Assembly (NCBI GenBank): GCA_903813345.2
Contig: CAIIXF020000006.1
Location: 38,903,936-38,967,935 of the forward strand
Reading direction: 5' to 3'
Length of the DNA stretch: 64,000 bases
Source of the DNA: Owenia fusiformis
Taxonomy: Eukaryota > Annelida > Polychaeta > Sabellida > Oweniidae
This document shows positions 9,125-18,099 of the stretch, piece by piece. The translations under genes and the position numbers were made by a program. How positions within the stretch are numbered: position 1 is the first letter of the stretch; every line of letters begins with the position of its first letter. The notes under the pieces are model-generated. The model did not search any database, had not been told where the DNA came from, and saw only the letters and a program-made list of their open reading frames with translations.

Positions 9125-12100
9125 GTATGTTATTCTATTTACATTAATTACATTTTAAGAATTATATGGCACATTATCTTTTGGCAGTGCATCTATAGTC
9201 TACGTTGGTCATTTTGAGATATGTTTTCCAGTATCGCTGTGCACTTACATATAATGCTATTATAAAAATTTATCAACATAAAGTTGTTTTTAGATACTCA
9301 AGTGCCATCTCCCCTAATGGATGATATAGAATCGAGTGACAATATCATTGTCCGGGGACGTCTAAAAGACGAGTCAAAATCTCAGACATTTAACCAACTC
9401 TGGACGGACGAGGAGCAGAAACGGTTAGAGGCTCTTCTAATCGAGTATCCTCCAGAGGAGATCGAGACACATCGCTACCAGAAGATTGCATATGCTCTTG
9501 GGAACCGTACCATGCATCAGGTAAGTGAGGGCTATATTTGGTCTTAGTTTGTGAGGGCTATGTATGGTCATTGTTAGTGAGGGCTATGTTTGGTCATTGT
9601 TAGTGAGGGCTATGTTTGGTCATTGTTAGTGAGGGCTATGTTTGGTCATTGTTAGTGAGGGCTATGTTTGGTCTTTGTTAGTGAGGGCTATGTTTGGTTT
9701 AAGTGAGGGCAATGCTTTCTGGGCTGTTAGAAAAAACATTCCTAATTTACTTCATCAAAAGAAACTACTCTGATTATTTGATCATTCTATTCAAATTTGT
9801 TATAATAATTTAGGCTGATTTAATTTAATGTTATATTCCCATGTGACAAATTACTTTTTGAGTATTACTCTGCAGGGTTCTCACTAGGCTTTTAGACTCC
9901 GGAGAAAATACATAAAATTGGATACAAATAAGGAATAGGAAGTCAGAAACCTTTTAGAAATGTATATTGTGATTAAAATAGGAAGATAATTTTAAGTAGT
10001 TATTTTGAAAAGTACCTTTAATAGGATATCACTGATCTCACATGGGAGAGGAGAAATCGCGATACCGCGATAAATCCGGGGTCTAAAAATTTCCTAGTGA
10101 GAACCCTGCGCTGTACTTATATTTGGATTTTTTTCAGGTTGCAAGCAGGGTACAGAAATACTTCATCAAGCTAGCCAAGGCTGGACTACCAATCCCAGGA
10201 CGTATGCCAAACATGAAAGCATATAAAGACAAAGTATGTATTTAATTCATTTTACATCAAGTTTTTATCAAACTTTTTCAAAGTTCTCATTGTCTTGTGT
10301 TTGCGTCTCTCTGGATGGATGGGCACGTACCGCATAAATCTTGTCATCAAAATTCAAGAAAAAACCTGTTCAATTTGAATTTTTTCAAATACAACAGCAG
10401 ACCTAGTATTTATTGTATCGTATTGTATTTGGACATGCTAGGTAAATTACTTGGGGGTTATTTTGAATTTTTCGATAAAAATCGATATCAGGGGTTTCAT
10501 TAGCAACAGGCCATTTTCACTGGTTGTTTTCACAAAATTGCCTGACGTTTTTAGGGACTTTTCAACTTTTCCAAGTTGAATTCATGATTTCCATAGATTT
10601 TGCCTGTTGTTTACATTTATTTAGTCTGTTGTGAGGAATTCTAATGAAACCCCTGGATATTCATTTCTACGTGTATTGTTAATATGTAATGTTCAACCCT
10701 GTCCCCTTTCCCTCCTCATAACACCAAAGTGGGAAGGGAGGAGGGGGATGGGGGGGGGGGGGGTTACAGGGTTTTTGTGCAACAATGGATTTTATTAAAT
10801 CATATTATTATATTATATATATATATTATTAATCAAGTGGCTGATAATGCCTTCAGCAAAGCCACTACAAGTGTATAATGTGTATGTACTTTATGTATTT
10901 GTAAAATAAATTCTATGAATAAAAAAAAAAAAAAAAAATCATAATTTTTTTCTTTGTAGAATAAACCTGTTCATCATCACCACAGACATAAACACCTATA
11001 CTACCAGCCATCCACATTTATGCAGAGTTATAATCCCCCTGTGTATATGTCTGATGATGATGGGGAGAGTTATATGGGGGATGCGTATAGCTTACCAAGC
11101 AAAGACGATGATAGCTCAGTAAGTATGCACATTTTCACTAGTCCAGTGATCTTCCCAGGATATTTCCAAAAATGGGTGATAAATCTCCATTCTACATATA
11201 TTTGTTTTTGGTCAAAATATCTCATGATTTCACACTTTTGGCAGGTTACAGAGAGATTTTCAACTGGGAGTATGTAATTTTCAGGTTTTCAACTGGGAGC
11301 ATGTAATTTTCAGGTTTCCTCAGGTTTTCAACTGGGAGCATGTAATTTTCAGGTTTTCAACTGGGAAACATGTAATTCTCTGATTTTCAACAAGGAATTC
11401 ACCGAATCATGAGTTGTAATAATTCACCTCTTGAGCCCGTTGTCAGTTCAGTGCATTGTATTAATTATTTTTATAAACATGCCCAATTTACCTATTGCAC
11501 TGATTTTTCTCCAGGATGATGATATTCCCAGCCACCTTGCATCGACTAATGAATATTTGGAACTAATGCAGTTGAAGTCTCTAAGAAAGCGCAAGATAAA
11601 AGAGATAGGACCCCCTCCCTTTGAACACAAAGGTTTTAAGGTATGAACTCCAGCGGGATTGTCATGATCAAAAATTTGGTTAAAGGGTGACGCATATCGT
11701 TTAGCAAATCGAACGCTCGTTTCTGGTGTTGCTCACCGTTTAGTATAAAAGGCCCGATCCCGGAATAATACTCAAGGGTTCACAGGTTCGAGGTCGTTGT
11801 GCCAACACCTCTAACTGTTATATAGCATAAGTATATTATAGATCATCACACATTTATAAAAGGGTGATTTTTATTTTGACAAATCAATTCCACATTTATG
11901 GGTGAAGTTTCAGGATCTTCTATTTGTGTATAATAAGGAAAAATTGGCATCTAAATTTCCCCATAACGTAATAGCACACAGCTTGGCATATGAAATATCC
12001 TACAAATGAAACAAAGCAGTTCTAATACAAGGATTTATATTGGCTGTTGTACATGTATTCTTTGAACGCAATCACTCTTTGGATAACGTTTTCAAAATCA

Positions 12101-14276
12101 TTATAAACGGATTACTTAATCTCAAAGACAATTTCAATAAACTGGATTTTACAGAACTCCCCTTATTTCTTAAAAATGGACTGATCCAGTTGATTCGCCT
12201 GGAGCCGCCATATTGTTTTTATACGGGATGCTTATCGGAACCCTTTAATATTGGTTAACCATGGCAAAGATAAGATGTGTTATTGTATCTAAGTTGTAGT
12301 TTCTTATCAATATTGGAAGATAGAAATGAATTCTATATGCTGTGATATAAATTATTATTGCTAATATAATTTTTGTAGCTATACTTTTGTACATTGGGTT
12401 TATTCATTGGAAGGTGTTGCACTTCAAGTGCTTCATTTTATTGTAAATGGACTTAAAAAAGTGTTCTATTTATGGAGGAATTTTACTTATAGAGGTGTTC
12501 CCGTAACAGGTTTCCCTGTATTATATTGAACAGTTTTCATGATTTTGATTATTCCAGTGTGACAGGTGTAACTGTGATCCTATCATTGGCAAGCGATGGC
12601 ATTGTATTGACTGTAGTCCAGATTCCTTTGACTTCTGTGATGACTGCGCTGATAGGTCGGTACCAGTTATAAGGCAGCCATTATCACTACTAATGTAATG
12701 TGGCATCAGTCATTTGGCAACATTTGGCATCAGTCAACAATAATTTGTTACATCATTTGGCATCTGTCAACAATGTGTCACATCATTTGGCATCTGTCAA
12801 CAATGTGTCACTTCATTTGGCATCTGTCAACAATGTGTCACTTCATTTGGCATATTTATCCCATCGAACGAAGTTCGGAGGGATATAGGGAACGCCTCCG
12901 TCCGTCCGGGCAATAACTCAAATACCGCTGGCCCGATTTTGTTCATATTTTGTACACATATACCCTATGGGGGTAGAAGTTCTGGTGAAAGCCGATTTTC
13001 AAAATGGCCGCTCATTTCAAAATGGCGGCCATTTTAGTGCCGAATTTACAGTAATTTAGGTGCAATATGTAAAACTGTAATAGCAATATGTTTTAGATGT
13101 AAAAATTATATAGGACATTAATAAAGCTAGAAATGTAGATATTAAAGAAGCACATGGCAGCCATCTTGAAAAATAGCGGCCTTTACTCATTATTTTACGA
13201 TTTTTGCTGTAACTCGAAAAGTAGTGGAGCGATTTTGTTCATATTTGGTATGTGAATACTATAAACATTGCACACTGTCTAAAGACACTTTTGGTAGAAA
13301 GTGGCCATTTTAAAAAATGGCCGCCATTTTGAAAAATGGCCGCTATTTTAACCTATTTTACCATAACTCGAAAAGTAGTGAAGCGATTTTGTTCATATTT
13401 GGTATGTGAATACTATAAGGATGGCACACTGTCTAATGACACTTTTGGTAGAAGGCGGCCATTTTGAAAAATGGCCGCCATTTAAACATATTTTACTATA
13501 ACTCGAAAAGTAGTGGAGCGATTTTGTTCATATTTGGTATGTGAATACTAAAAGTATGACACACTATCCTATGACACTTTTAGTAGAAGGTGGCCATTTT
13601 GAATACTGTAAGCATGGCACACTGTCTAATGACACTTTTGGTAGAAGGCGGCCATTTTTCAAAATGGTGGCCATTTTAACGTCTTTTACTATAACTCGAA
13701 AAGTAGTGGAGCGATTTTGTTCATATTTGGTATGTGAATACTATAAGTATGGCAAATGGCACTTTTGGTAGAAGGCAGCCATTTTGAAAAATGCCTGCCA
13801 TTTTTGCTATATACTTTGTTTGTAAAAATGCCATCCATGGCTGTTCGATGGGATTCGCTACGCTTTGGCGTTGCCGTTGTTCTGGTTTGGCATCAGCTAA
13901 CAATGTGTCACATCATTTGGCATCAATCAACAATGTTTCATCTTAGTTCACACCAATCAACAATTTGTCACCATATTTGGCATCAATCAACAATGTGTCA
14001 CTTCATTTTGCATCAGTCAACAATATGTCATCTCATTTGACATCTATCAAGAATGTGTCATCTCATTTGACATCAATCAACAATATGTCACATCAATTGA
14101 CCTTCTGTATATTCTCTATTTTCAGTCAATATGAGATAGGTCAGCACAACTCCAGCCATAGATTAAAACAAGTGGAACCACCTCAATCCAAAGACAGTCA
14201 TATAGACAGAGACTATACTGGATTTACCCCTGGAGACTATAGTTATTTAGACCCTAACTTCATGCCTGCAAGCTAG
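8635..14276 (+). CDS. ZZZ3: ZZ-type zinc finger-containing protein 3 (ZZZ3), seven coding exons
   Basis: Joined exons 8635-9124, 9294-9520, 10138-10233, 10960-11118, 11515-11640, 12558-12655 and 14126-14276 give 448 codons plus a TAG stop, all with GT-AG introns and matching phases. The N-terminal 163 residues are acidic and then helical. A SANT/Myb domain follows (about residues 197-255, [14 protein letters not shown]...[18 protein letters not shown]), then a charged linker, then a ZZ zinc finger (from residue 367, CDRCNCDP...WHCIDC...DFCDDC). The C-terminus has DRDY...[10 protein letters not shown], as in animal ZZZ3. In known animals ZZZ3 is a nuclear subunit of the ATAC histone acetyltransferase complex, and its ZZ finger reads the histone H3 tail. 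Human ZZZ3 is about twice as long because of a larger N-terminus; the start here follows a splice acceptor directly, so further upstream coding exons are possible but unseen. Confidence 0.93.
9294..9520 (+). CDS. ZZZ3: ZZZ3 coding exon 2 (SANT/Myb, first part)
   Basis: Acceptor TTTTTAG at 9287-9293; donor GTAAGT at 9521. Residues 164-239. Contains [13 protein letters not shown]...[17 protein letters not shown], the first helices of a SANT/Myb domain. A 26-bp minisatellite starts 4 bases into the following intron. Confidence 0.93.
9525..9724 (+). repeat. 26-bp minisatellite starting at the ZZZ3 exon 2 donor
   Basis: About seven units of GTGAGGGCTATGTTTGGTCA plus TTGTTA. The first begins 4 bases into the intron, inside the donor GTAAGTGAGGG. 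Each unit starts with GTGAGG, a donor-like hexamer. The first unit (9525-9550) and the last are the most divergent. Confidence 0.92.
10138..10233 (+). CDS. ZZZ3: ZZZ3 coding exon 3 (SANT/Myb, last helix)
   Basis: Acceptor TTTTTTTCAG; donor GTATGT at 10234. 32 codons ([20 protein letters not shown]...), both boundaries in phase 0. This completes the SANT domain with the recognition-type helix. Confidence 0.93.
10694..10773. mobile_element. Short G-run inverted repeat
   Basis: Left end CAACCCTGTCCCCTTTCCCT pairs imperfectly with the right end, which has a G13 run and GTTACAGGGTTTT. It resembles the small G/C-run MITEs found elsewhere in the window. It lies in ZZZ3 coding-intron 3. Confidence 0.4.
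10830..10938 (+). mobile_element. Poly-A-tailed retroelement 3' end
   Basis: About 90 bp ending AAAATAAATTCTATGAAT followed by an A18 tract, as in the 3' end of a short retrotransposed element or LINE. It is inserted just upstream of the acceptor of ZZZ3 coding exon 4. The family is not recognised and target duplications are unclear. Confidence 0.4.
10960..11118 (+). CDS. ZZZ3: ZZZ3 coding exon 4 (linker)
   Basis: Acceptor TTTCTTTGTAG; donor GTAAGT at 11119. 53 codons with a histidine/basic start ([15 protein letters not shown]) and an acidic end (SKDDDSS). The acceptor lies only about 20 bp after an A18 tract. Confidence 0.88.
11241..11395 (+). repeat. 29-bp minisatellite in ZZZ3 intron
   Basis: Four to five units of AGGTTTTCAACTGGGAGCAT plus GTAATTTTC. 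Unit junctions read TTTTCAGGTTTT, which resembles acceptor and donor sites back to back. It lies between coding exons 4 and 5. Confidence 0.85.
11515..11640 (+). CDS. ZZZ3: ZZZ3 coding exon 5 (linker)
   Basis: Acceptor TTTTTCTCCAG; donor GTATGA at 11641. 42 codons (DDDIPSHL...[18 protein letters not shown]), phase 0 at both ends, with a helical basic segment before the ZZ finger. Confidence 0.9.
11690..11825. repeat. Possible SINE-like segment
   Basis: Contains TTTAGCAAATCGAACGC (A-box-like) and, 100 bp on, CACAGGTTCGAGGTC (B-box-like). No poly-A tail or target duplication was identified, so this is only a suggestion of a tRNA-derived repeat. Confidence 0.25.
12558..12655 (+). CDS. ZZZ3: ZZZ3 coding exon 6 (ZZ zinc finger)
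   Basis: Acceptor TATTCCAG; donor GTCGGT at 12656, a weaker site that is fixed by the reading frame of the next exon. Encodes CDRC...WHCIDC...DFCDDC, the zinc-binding cysteines of a ZZ domain. Confidence 0.9.
12703..12854 (+). repeat. Minisatellite, left half (CATTTGGCATC units)
   Basis: Units of about 31 bp of the type CATTTGGCATCTGTCAACAA plus TGTGTCACTT. The array starts about 45 bp after the donor of the ZZ-finger exon and stops abruptly at 12854 where a 1-kb segment is inserted. Confidence 0.85.
12855..13886. mobile_element. About 1-kb repeat-rich insertion splitting a minisatellite
   Basis: It begins near CCCATCGAACGAAGTTCGGA and ends near CTGTTCGATGGGATTCGCTA, so CCCATCGAAC occurs inverted at both ends. 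The inside has about four tandem monomers of 130-190 bp, each with ATAACTCGAAAAGTAGTG, AGCGATTTTGTTCATATTTG and a GGCGGCCATTTTGAAAAATG palindrome. No protein is encoded. Element class is unknown. Confidence 0.6.
13887..14100 (+). repeat. Minisatellite, right half
   Basis: Seven or so diverged units of CATTTGGCATCAATCAACAA plus TGTGTCATCT, the same family as 12703-12854. The array ends about 25 bp before the acceptor of the last ZZZ3 exon. Confidence 0.82.
14126..14276 (+). CDS. ZZZ3: ZZZ3 coding exon 7 (end of ZZ finger, C-terminus, stop)
   Basis: Acceptor TCTATTTTCAG at 14115-14125; the first base completes a Ser codon. Encodes [11 protein letters not shown] with the likely zinc-binding histidines, then a conserved C-terminal DRDY...YLDPNF motif and TAG at 14274-14276. 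Confidence 0.9.
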
Positions 14277-14436
14277 CATAGGTTCTACAGGGGGTCTTCG
14301 AATAGCAGAGCCATGTATTTTGTATAATGTATCTGGTCATTCCTTCCCCCCACCTTCTAGCTATCTTATTTATATGGTCATGTGGGGTAATGGCAACACA
14401 GGGGCTTGATACGAAACTAGGATATGTATTCTGGAA

Positions 14437-14840
14437 ATGACAGAGCAGTTTTCATTTGTGGGTGTATGGTTGGGTGGGTGTACGGTTGGGTGGGTGTATG
14501 GTTGGGTGGATGGGTGGGTGTATGGTTGGGTGGGTGGTTGGATGGGTGTATGGTTGGGTGGGTGGTTGGATGGGTGTATGGTTGGGTGGGTGGTTGGATG
14601 GGTGTATGGATGGATGGGTGTATGGATGGATGGGTGGTTGGATGTATGTATGGGTGTATGGTTGGGTGGGTGGTTGGATGGATGGGTGTATGGTTGGGTG
14701 GTTGGATGTATGTATGGGTGTATGGTTGGGTGGGTGGTTGGATGGATGGGTGTATGGTTGGGTGGTTGGATGTATGTATGGGTGTATGGTTGGGTGGGTG
14801 GTTGGATGGATGGGTGGATGGATGGGTAGGTGGATGTTTA
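14437..14840 (+). repeat. G-rich minisatellite after the ZZZ3 stop
   Basis: About 400 bp of TGGTTGGGTGGGTGGTTGGA and TGGGTGTATGG units, built from 4-bp and 8-bp blocks. Repeated GGGTGGG pairs could form G-quadruplexes on the plus strand. Open in three plus frames and one minus frame only because it lacks stops; it is not coding. Confidence 0.93.
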
Positions 14841-17132
14841 GGTACTGAATTCCAATATGGTGAATTGGGCAATGATGTTAAATGAAATATGAAAAATAAC
14901 ATCAAAATACATGGTGTCCATGAACTCTCTCTCTACGCTTCAATCAACTTCAAATTACTTTGTATTTTGATTGTAAAGAGAGTTGTGGTGTTTATCCAGA
15001 TTAATATAGAGACAAAAGAACATTGAAATCACTTCATTTTACACTGTTTATTATGAATACTACGCTTGCGCTCCATTATTGTGAAAATATCTAAAATAGA
15101 CTACAAAAAAGTAGTTCGGCTGATAGAGATGTATGCAGACTATAAACGATATAATAAATACTATTTTAAGCTCAGTTTGATTTCTGTGTTATAGCTAATA
15201 ACCCCGTTGAAAATTAATTTAAAGATGGCACGCAGGACTCATTTCATATATCCTAAAAAGTTAAAATGACCTTGCAAGAACAATGTAGATCGAAATTCAA
15301 ATAACTATCTATTCTGAAAATTTCCAATGAGGGCTGTCATGCTACAGATCTATTTTTTCATTAGAATAAAACTAGAATGACAGTAGCATTTGTAATAATG
15401 ATCTACTTTTTATTCTAGAATTTCCAATAATGAAACTTTGAGTCCTTTCACATTTATCTTTTCAATTATTAACAACAGGGTCCAGTGCAAGTGTCTTCTA
15501 CCGTGAACTACTGTGATTAATAAATATGTTATAGTTATTTTTCTACAAATGTACACAAGTTCCACAAAAACCAGCTGCTCACTTTCGTATAAAATACAAT
15601 TTTTAAACTTTATGTGACAGTTTGTTCATTTATGTGTTATTCATTTCTCCTTCAATGTTTAATGTCTACTGCCACTCCCTCCAAACAACTTTGAAAGGGC
15701 AATCATTATTAGTTCATGTTGTTAGGTAATGTTTCTGTGTAATGAATTATATTTGTGGTGTGTCATGGAATTATCAACCAATCAGATGTTGAGTAGTATT
15801 AACATCAAATCCATTACACTGAACCACCAAAAACAACTGTAGTTAATTGGAAACTTTGATACACTTTATAATATCTCTAAATGCATACTCTGGATTCGTA
15901 AAATATTACATGAATACATGCTCTATACAAGAAATATACAAAACAGTTTCATATGAAAAAACAAGACACTGTTAGGTGAAGACACGTCACGTCTAAATGA
16001 AATTAAATCATACACGATGCATTTAAAAAAATAAACTTACAGAAACAAGATTGAATTCCGAATTTTTGTGTTCATACTTTATGATACCCAAATAAGGCAT
16101 GGTATGAGAACATGACCATATATGGAAGCATATAAGCAGTTTGTTTTTATTGACTAGTAGGTTATCTCATTAATATCAATATCCCGTGAAAATGCTCCAA
16201 AATATCAACACTGAACTAAAAATAAAATATGATTTCAATGAAAACGGTAAAAATGATACAGTAAAATAGTAGTGTCATGCTTTACATATAATGCTGTAAT
16301 TAAAATACATATTGATATAATACTATATACAAATGAAATGTGACCCATTGATTAAAAACAATTACACTGTTTGATGAATATGCCTTCGCCATAATGCAAT
16401 ATGCTATAAAATTGGCTCAGTTGCAAGTTTTAAACAAATAACTTCAGCAAATCTTTTAATTTTAACATGAGGTACAAGGTGTCCAAAATATATGTAATTG
16501 ATGTCTGAAAAATTGATTTTTGAACACCCTGTATCATACCATTGAATCATTCAGTATTTACAATAATTTTTAAAATTTGTGGCAGTGATTGAGCTAAATC
16601 TAAAATAGACCTTACAGTTCAATCTAAATCTAAGTTTTAGGGGGTTATATGTCCTTACTGTGTCAGATTCTGGCAGTGATTTTTACATAATTTTTTTATG
16701 ACGATTTTGGTGATTGATTACATACTCAAAGGCTACAATGCTTGCTATTGTATTTACAATGTGGATAGCACCTAATATATAAAAGTAGAAAATCGTTGTT
16801 CTTTCTACAGAAGCTTTTGTGATCATTTGTCAATTGCGATTGAATAATTATTGAAAACCCAACCACTATTTAAGATAAAATTTTGATTTGCATTGTGTGA
16901 TGAAAAATGGATCATTTATGCACTAAACATACAACATATCTGGTCGGAGCCCGATTAGGCCTGGCATTTGTCTAATTACAAGTCCTGGGAAGCCACAGAT
17001 TTATTTTGATATCAGATTGGTTGGGATTTTAAAATCAAAAATGGTTTCGGGATACACACAGGTCCATATTAATGTAAGCCAATTACAGTGATTCCAGAAT
17101 GTATAGACATACAGGTATTGCAGATTGCCATA

Positions 17133-17272
17133 CATTAAAACCTATAAAGTGGAACATCTGCATTGGTGGAACAGTTCAAAATCCAACATTATGTACAATG
17201 TAACACTTCTATATGTTGAACACCTCCTAAGTGGAACTCTTTTTCTATGTGTCACTTACATAGGTTTTACTG
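17133..17272. mobile_element. Tigger/pogo-type MITE (AAAACC..GTGGAACA family)
   Basis: Left end ATTAAAACCTATAAAGTGGA, right end CTTACATAGGTTTTACTG, imperfect TIRs of about 25 bp with internal GTGGAAC repeats. Many relatives occur in the LAMC1 introns with TA duplications. Located in the presumed LAMC1 3' flank. Confidence 0.6.
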
Positions 17273-17821
17273 CATAATCAAATGTATGCTGTCGATCATT
17301 AGAAACACTGTGCCCCCCTTAAGACATACTTTAAATCAATACACTAAACCAGGCCCTATATCAGGCTATACCAAACCCAGATTTTTATCACTTTACACAT
17401 TTGGTGAACATTGAACTTGATGCCTGAGTATTATAAATACATGATACTAATATACTGACACTGGTCTGGCCACTCACTGTGGAGGCTGGTTGGACATGCC
17501 TCTAATTCCATCCACTCAAAGCAGATTGGTTGGACACGCCCCCAACTCCATCCACTCACAGCAGACTGGTTGGACACACCCCCAAATTGGTGCTTATATA
17601 CACATTGTAAATGGGAGTTTTACTCATTCCTGATTTGTAAAAATGGTACATGTAAGAAAACTGCGTTGATGCTCTGAAGTCCGAGTGGAAATGGAGTTGA
17701 GATATGTCGCAACCAGCCTGATTATCCCTCTATAATACATGTGCACTATTACGGGAAATTTTGATCCAGTTCTGTGCATGATATAACTTGTACAAATAAT
17801 GTCTACCAATGAAATTACTGC

Positions 17822-18099
17822 CTACCGACCCGGAGCGGGTGTAACTCCTACTTCAATGTCAACGTCATTATAACATGTTCGGGGAATAGTTGCATTTATT
17901 TGGCGGATATTTTCTACATCTCTCTCAATGTTGATGTAGTCAATGGTGTATTCACTGACCCACCCACGTTGTCTGTCTCTTGATGCCTCTAGTTCGTTGT
18001 AGCGTGACGTAAAGTTAATGTTCACCAATTCGGTCTCGGCATTCTTAAGACCGACATCAAGTTCATTCAGACGTTCGGTATCTATGCTATCAAGTCCCG
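17822..18099 (-). CDS. LAMC1: LAMC1 exon 25 (C-terminus and stop)
   Basis: Acceptor GTCTTTTCAG. Encodes the end of the coiled coil ([20 protein letters not shown]) with the C-terminal cysteine (codon 17873-17875) that pairs with the beta chain. The integrin-type glutamate (codon 17852-17854) lies seven residues later, followed by nine more residues (VGVTPAPGR) and TAG. Confidence 0.95.

Larger units (their letters stand above)
14277..17821. other. Convergent 3' flanks of ZZZ3 and LAMC1
   Basis: Contains the 3' untranslated regions of both genes; exact ends cannot be set. Plus-strand AATAAA hexamers lie at 15153-15158 and 15519-15524 (candidate ZZZ3 signals). Minus-strand AATAAA lies at 16146-16151 and 15047-15052 (candidate LAMC1 signals). 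The rest is AT-rich and non-coding apart from a MITE at 17133-17272. Confidence 0.55.

Noticed and set aside
12521-12706. Minus-strand ORF opposite the ZZ-finger exon
   Set aside because: It is a shadow of ZZZ3 coding exon 6, whose plus-strand frame matches the ZZ domain.
12700-14100. CRISPR array (regular 30-bp repeats CATTTGGCATC)
   Set aside because: Units are contiguous without unique spacers, in an intron of an animal gene; they are a minisatellite.
14417-14905. Long overlapping ORFs in four frames (up to 162 codons) over the G-rich array
   Set aside because: They arise because the repeat units lack stop codons; the peptides are simple Gly/Trp/Val or His/Pro/Thr repeats and all frames are open at once.
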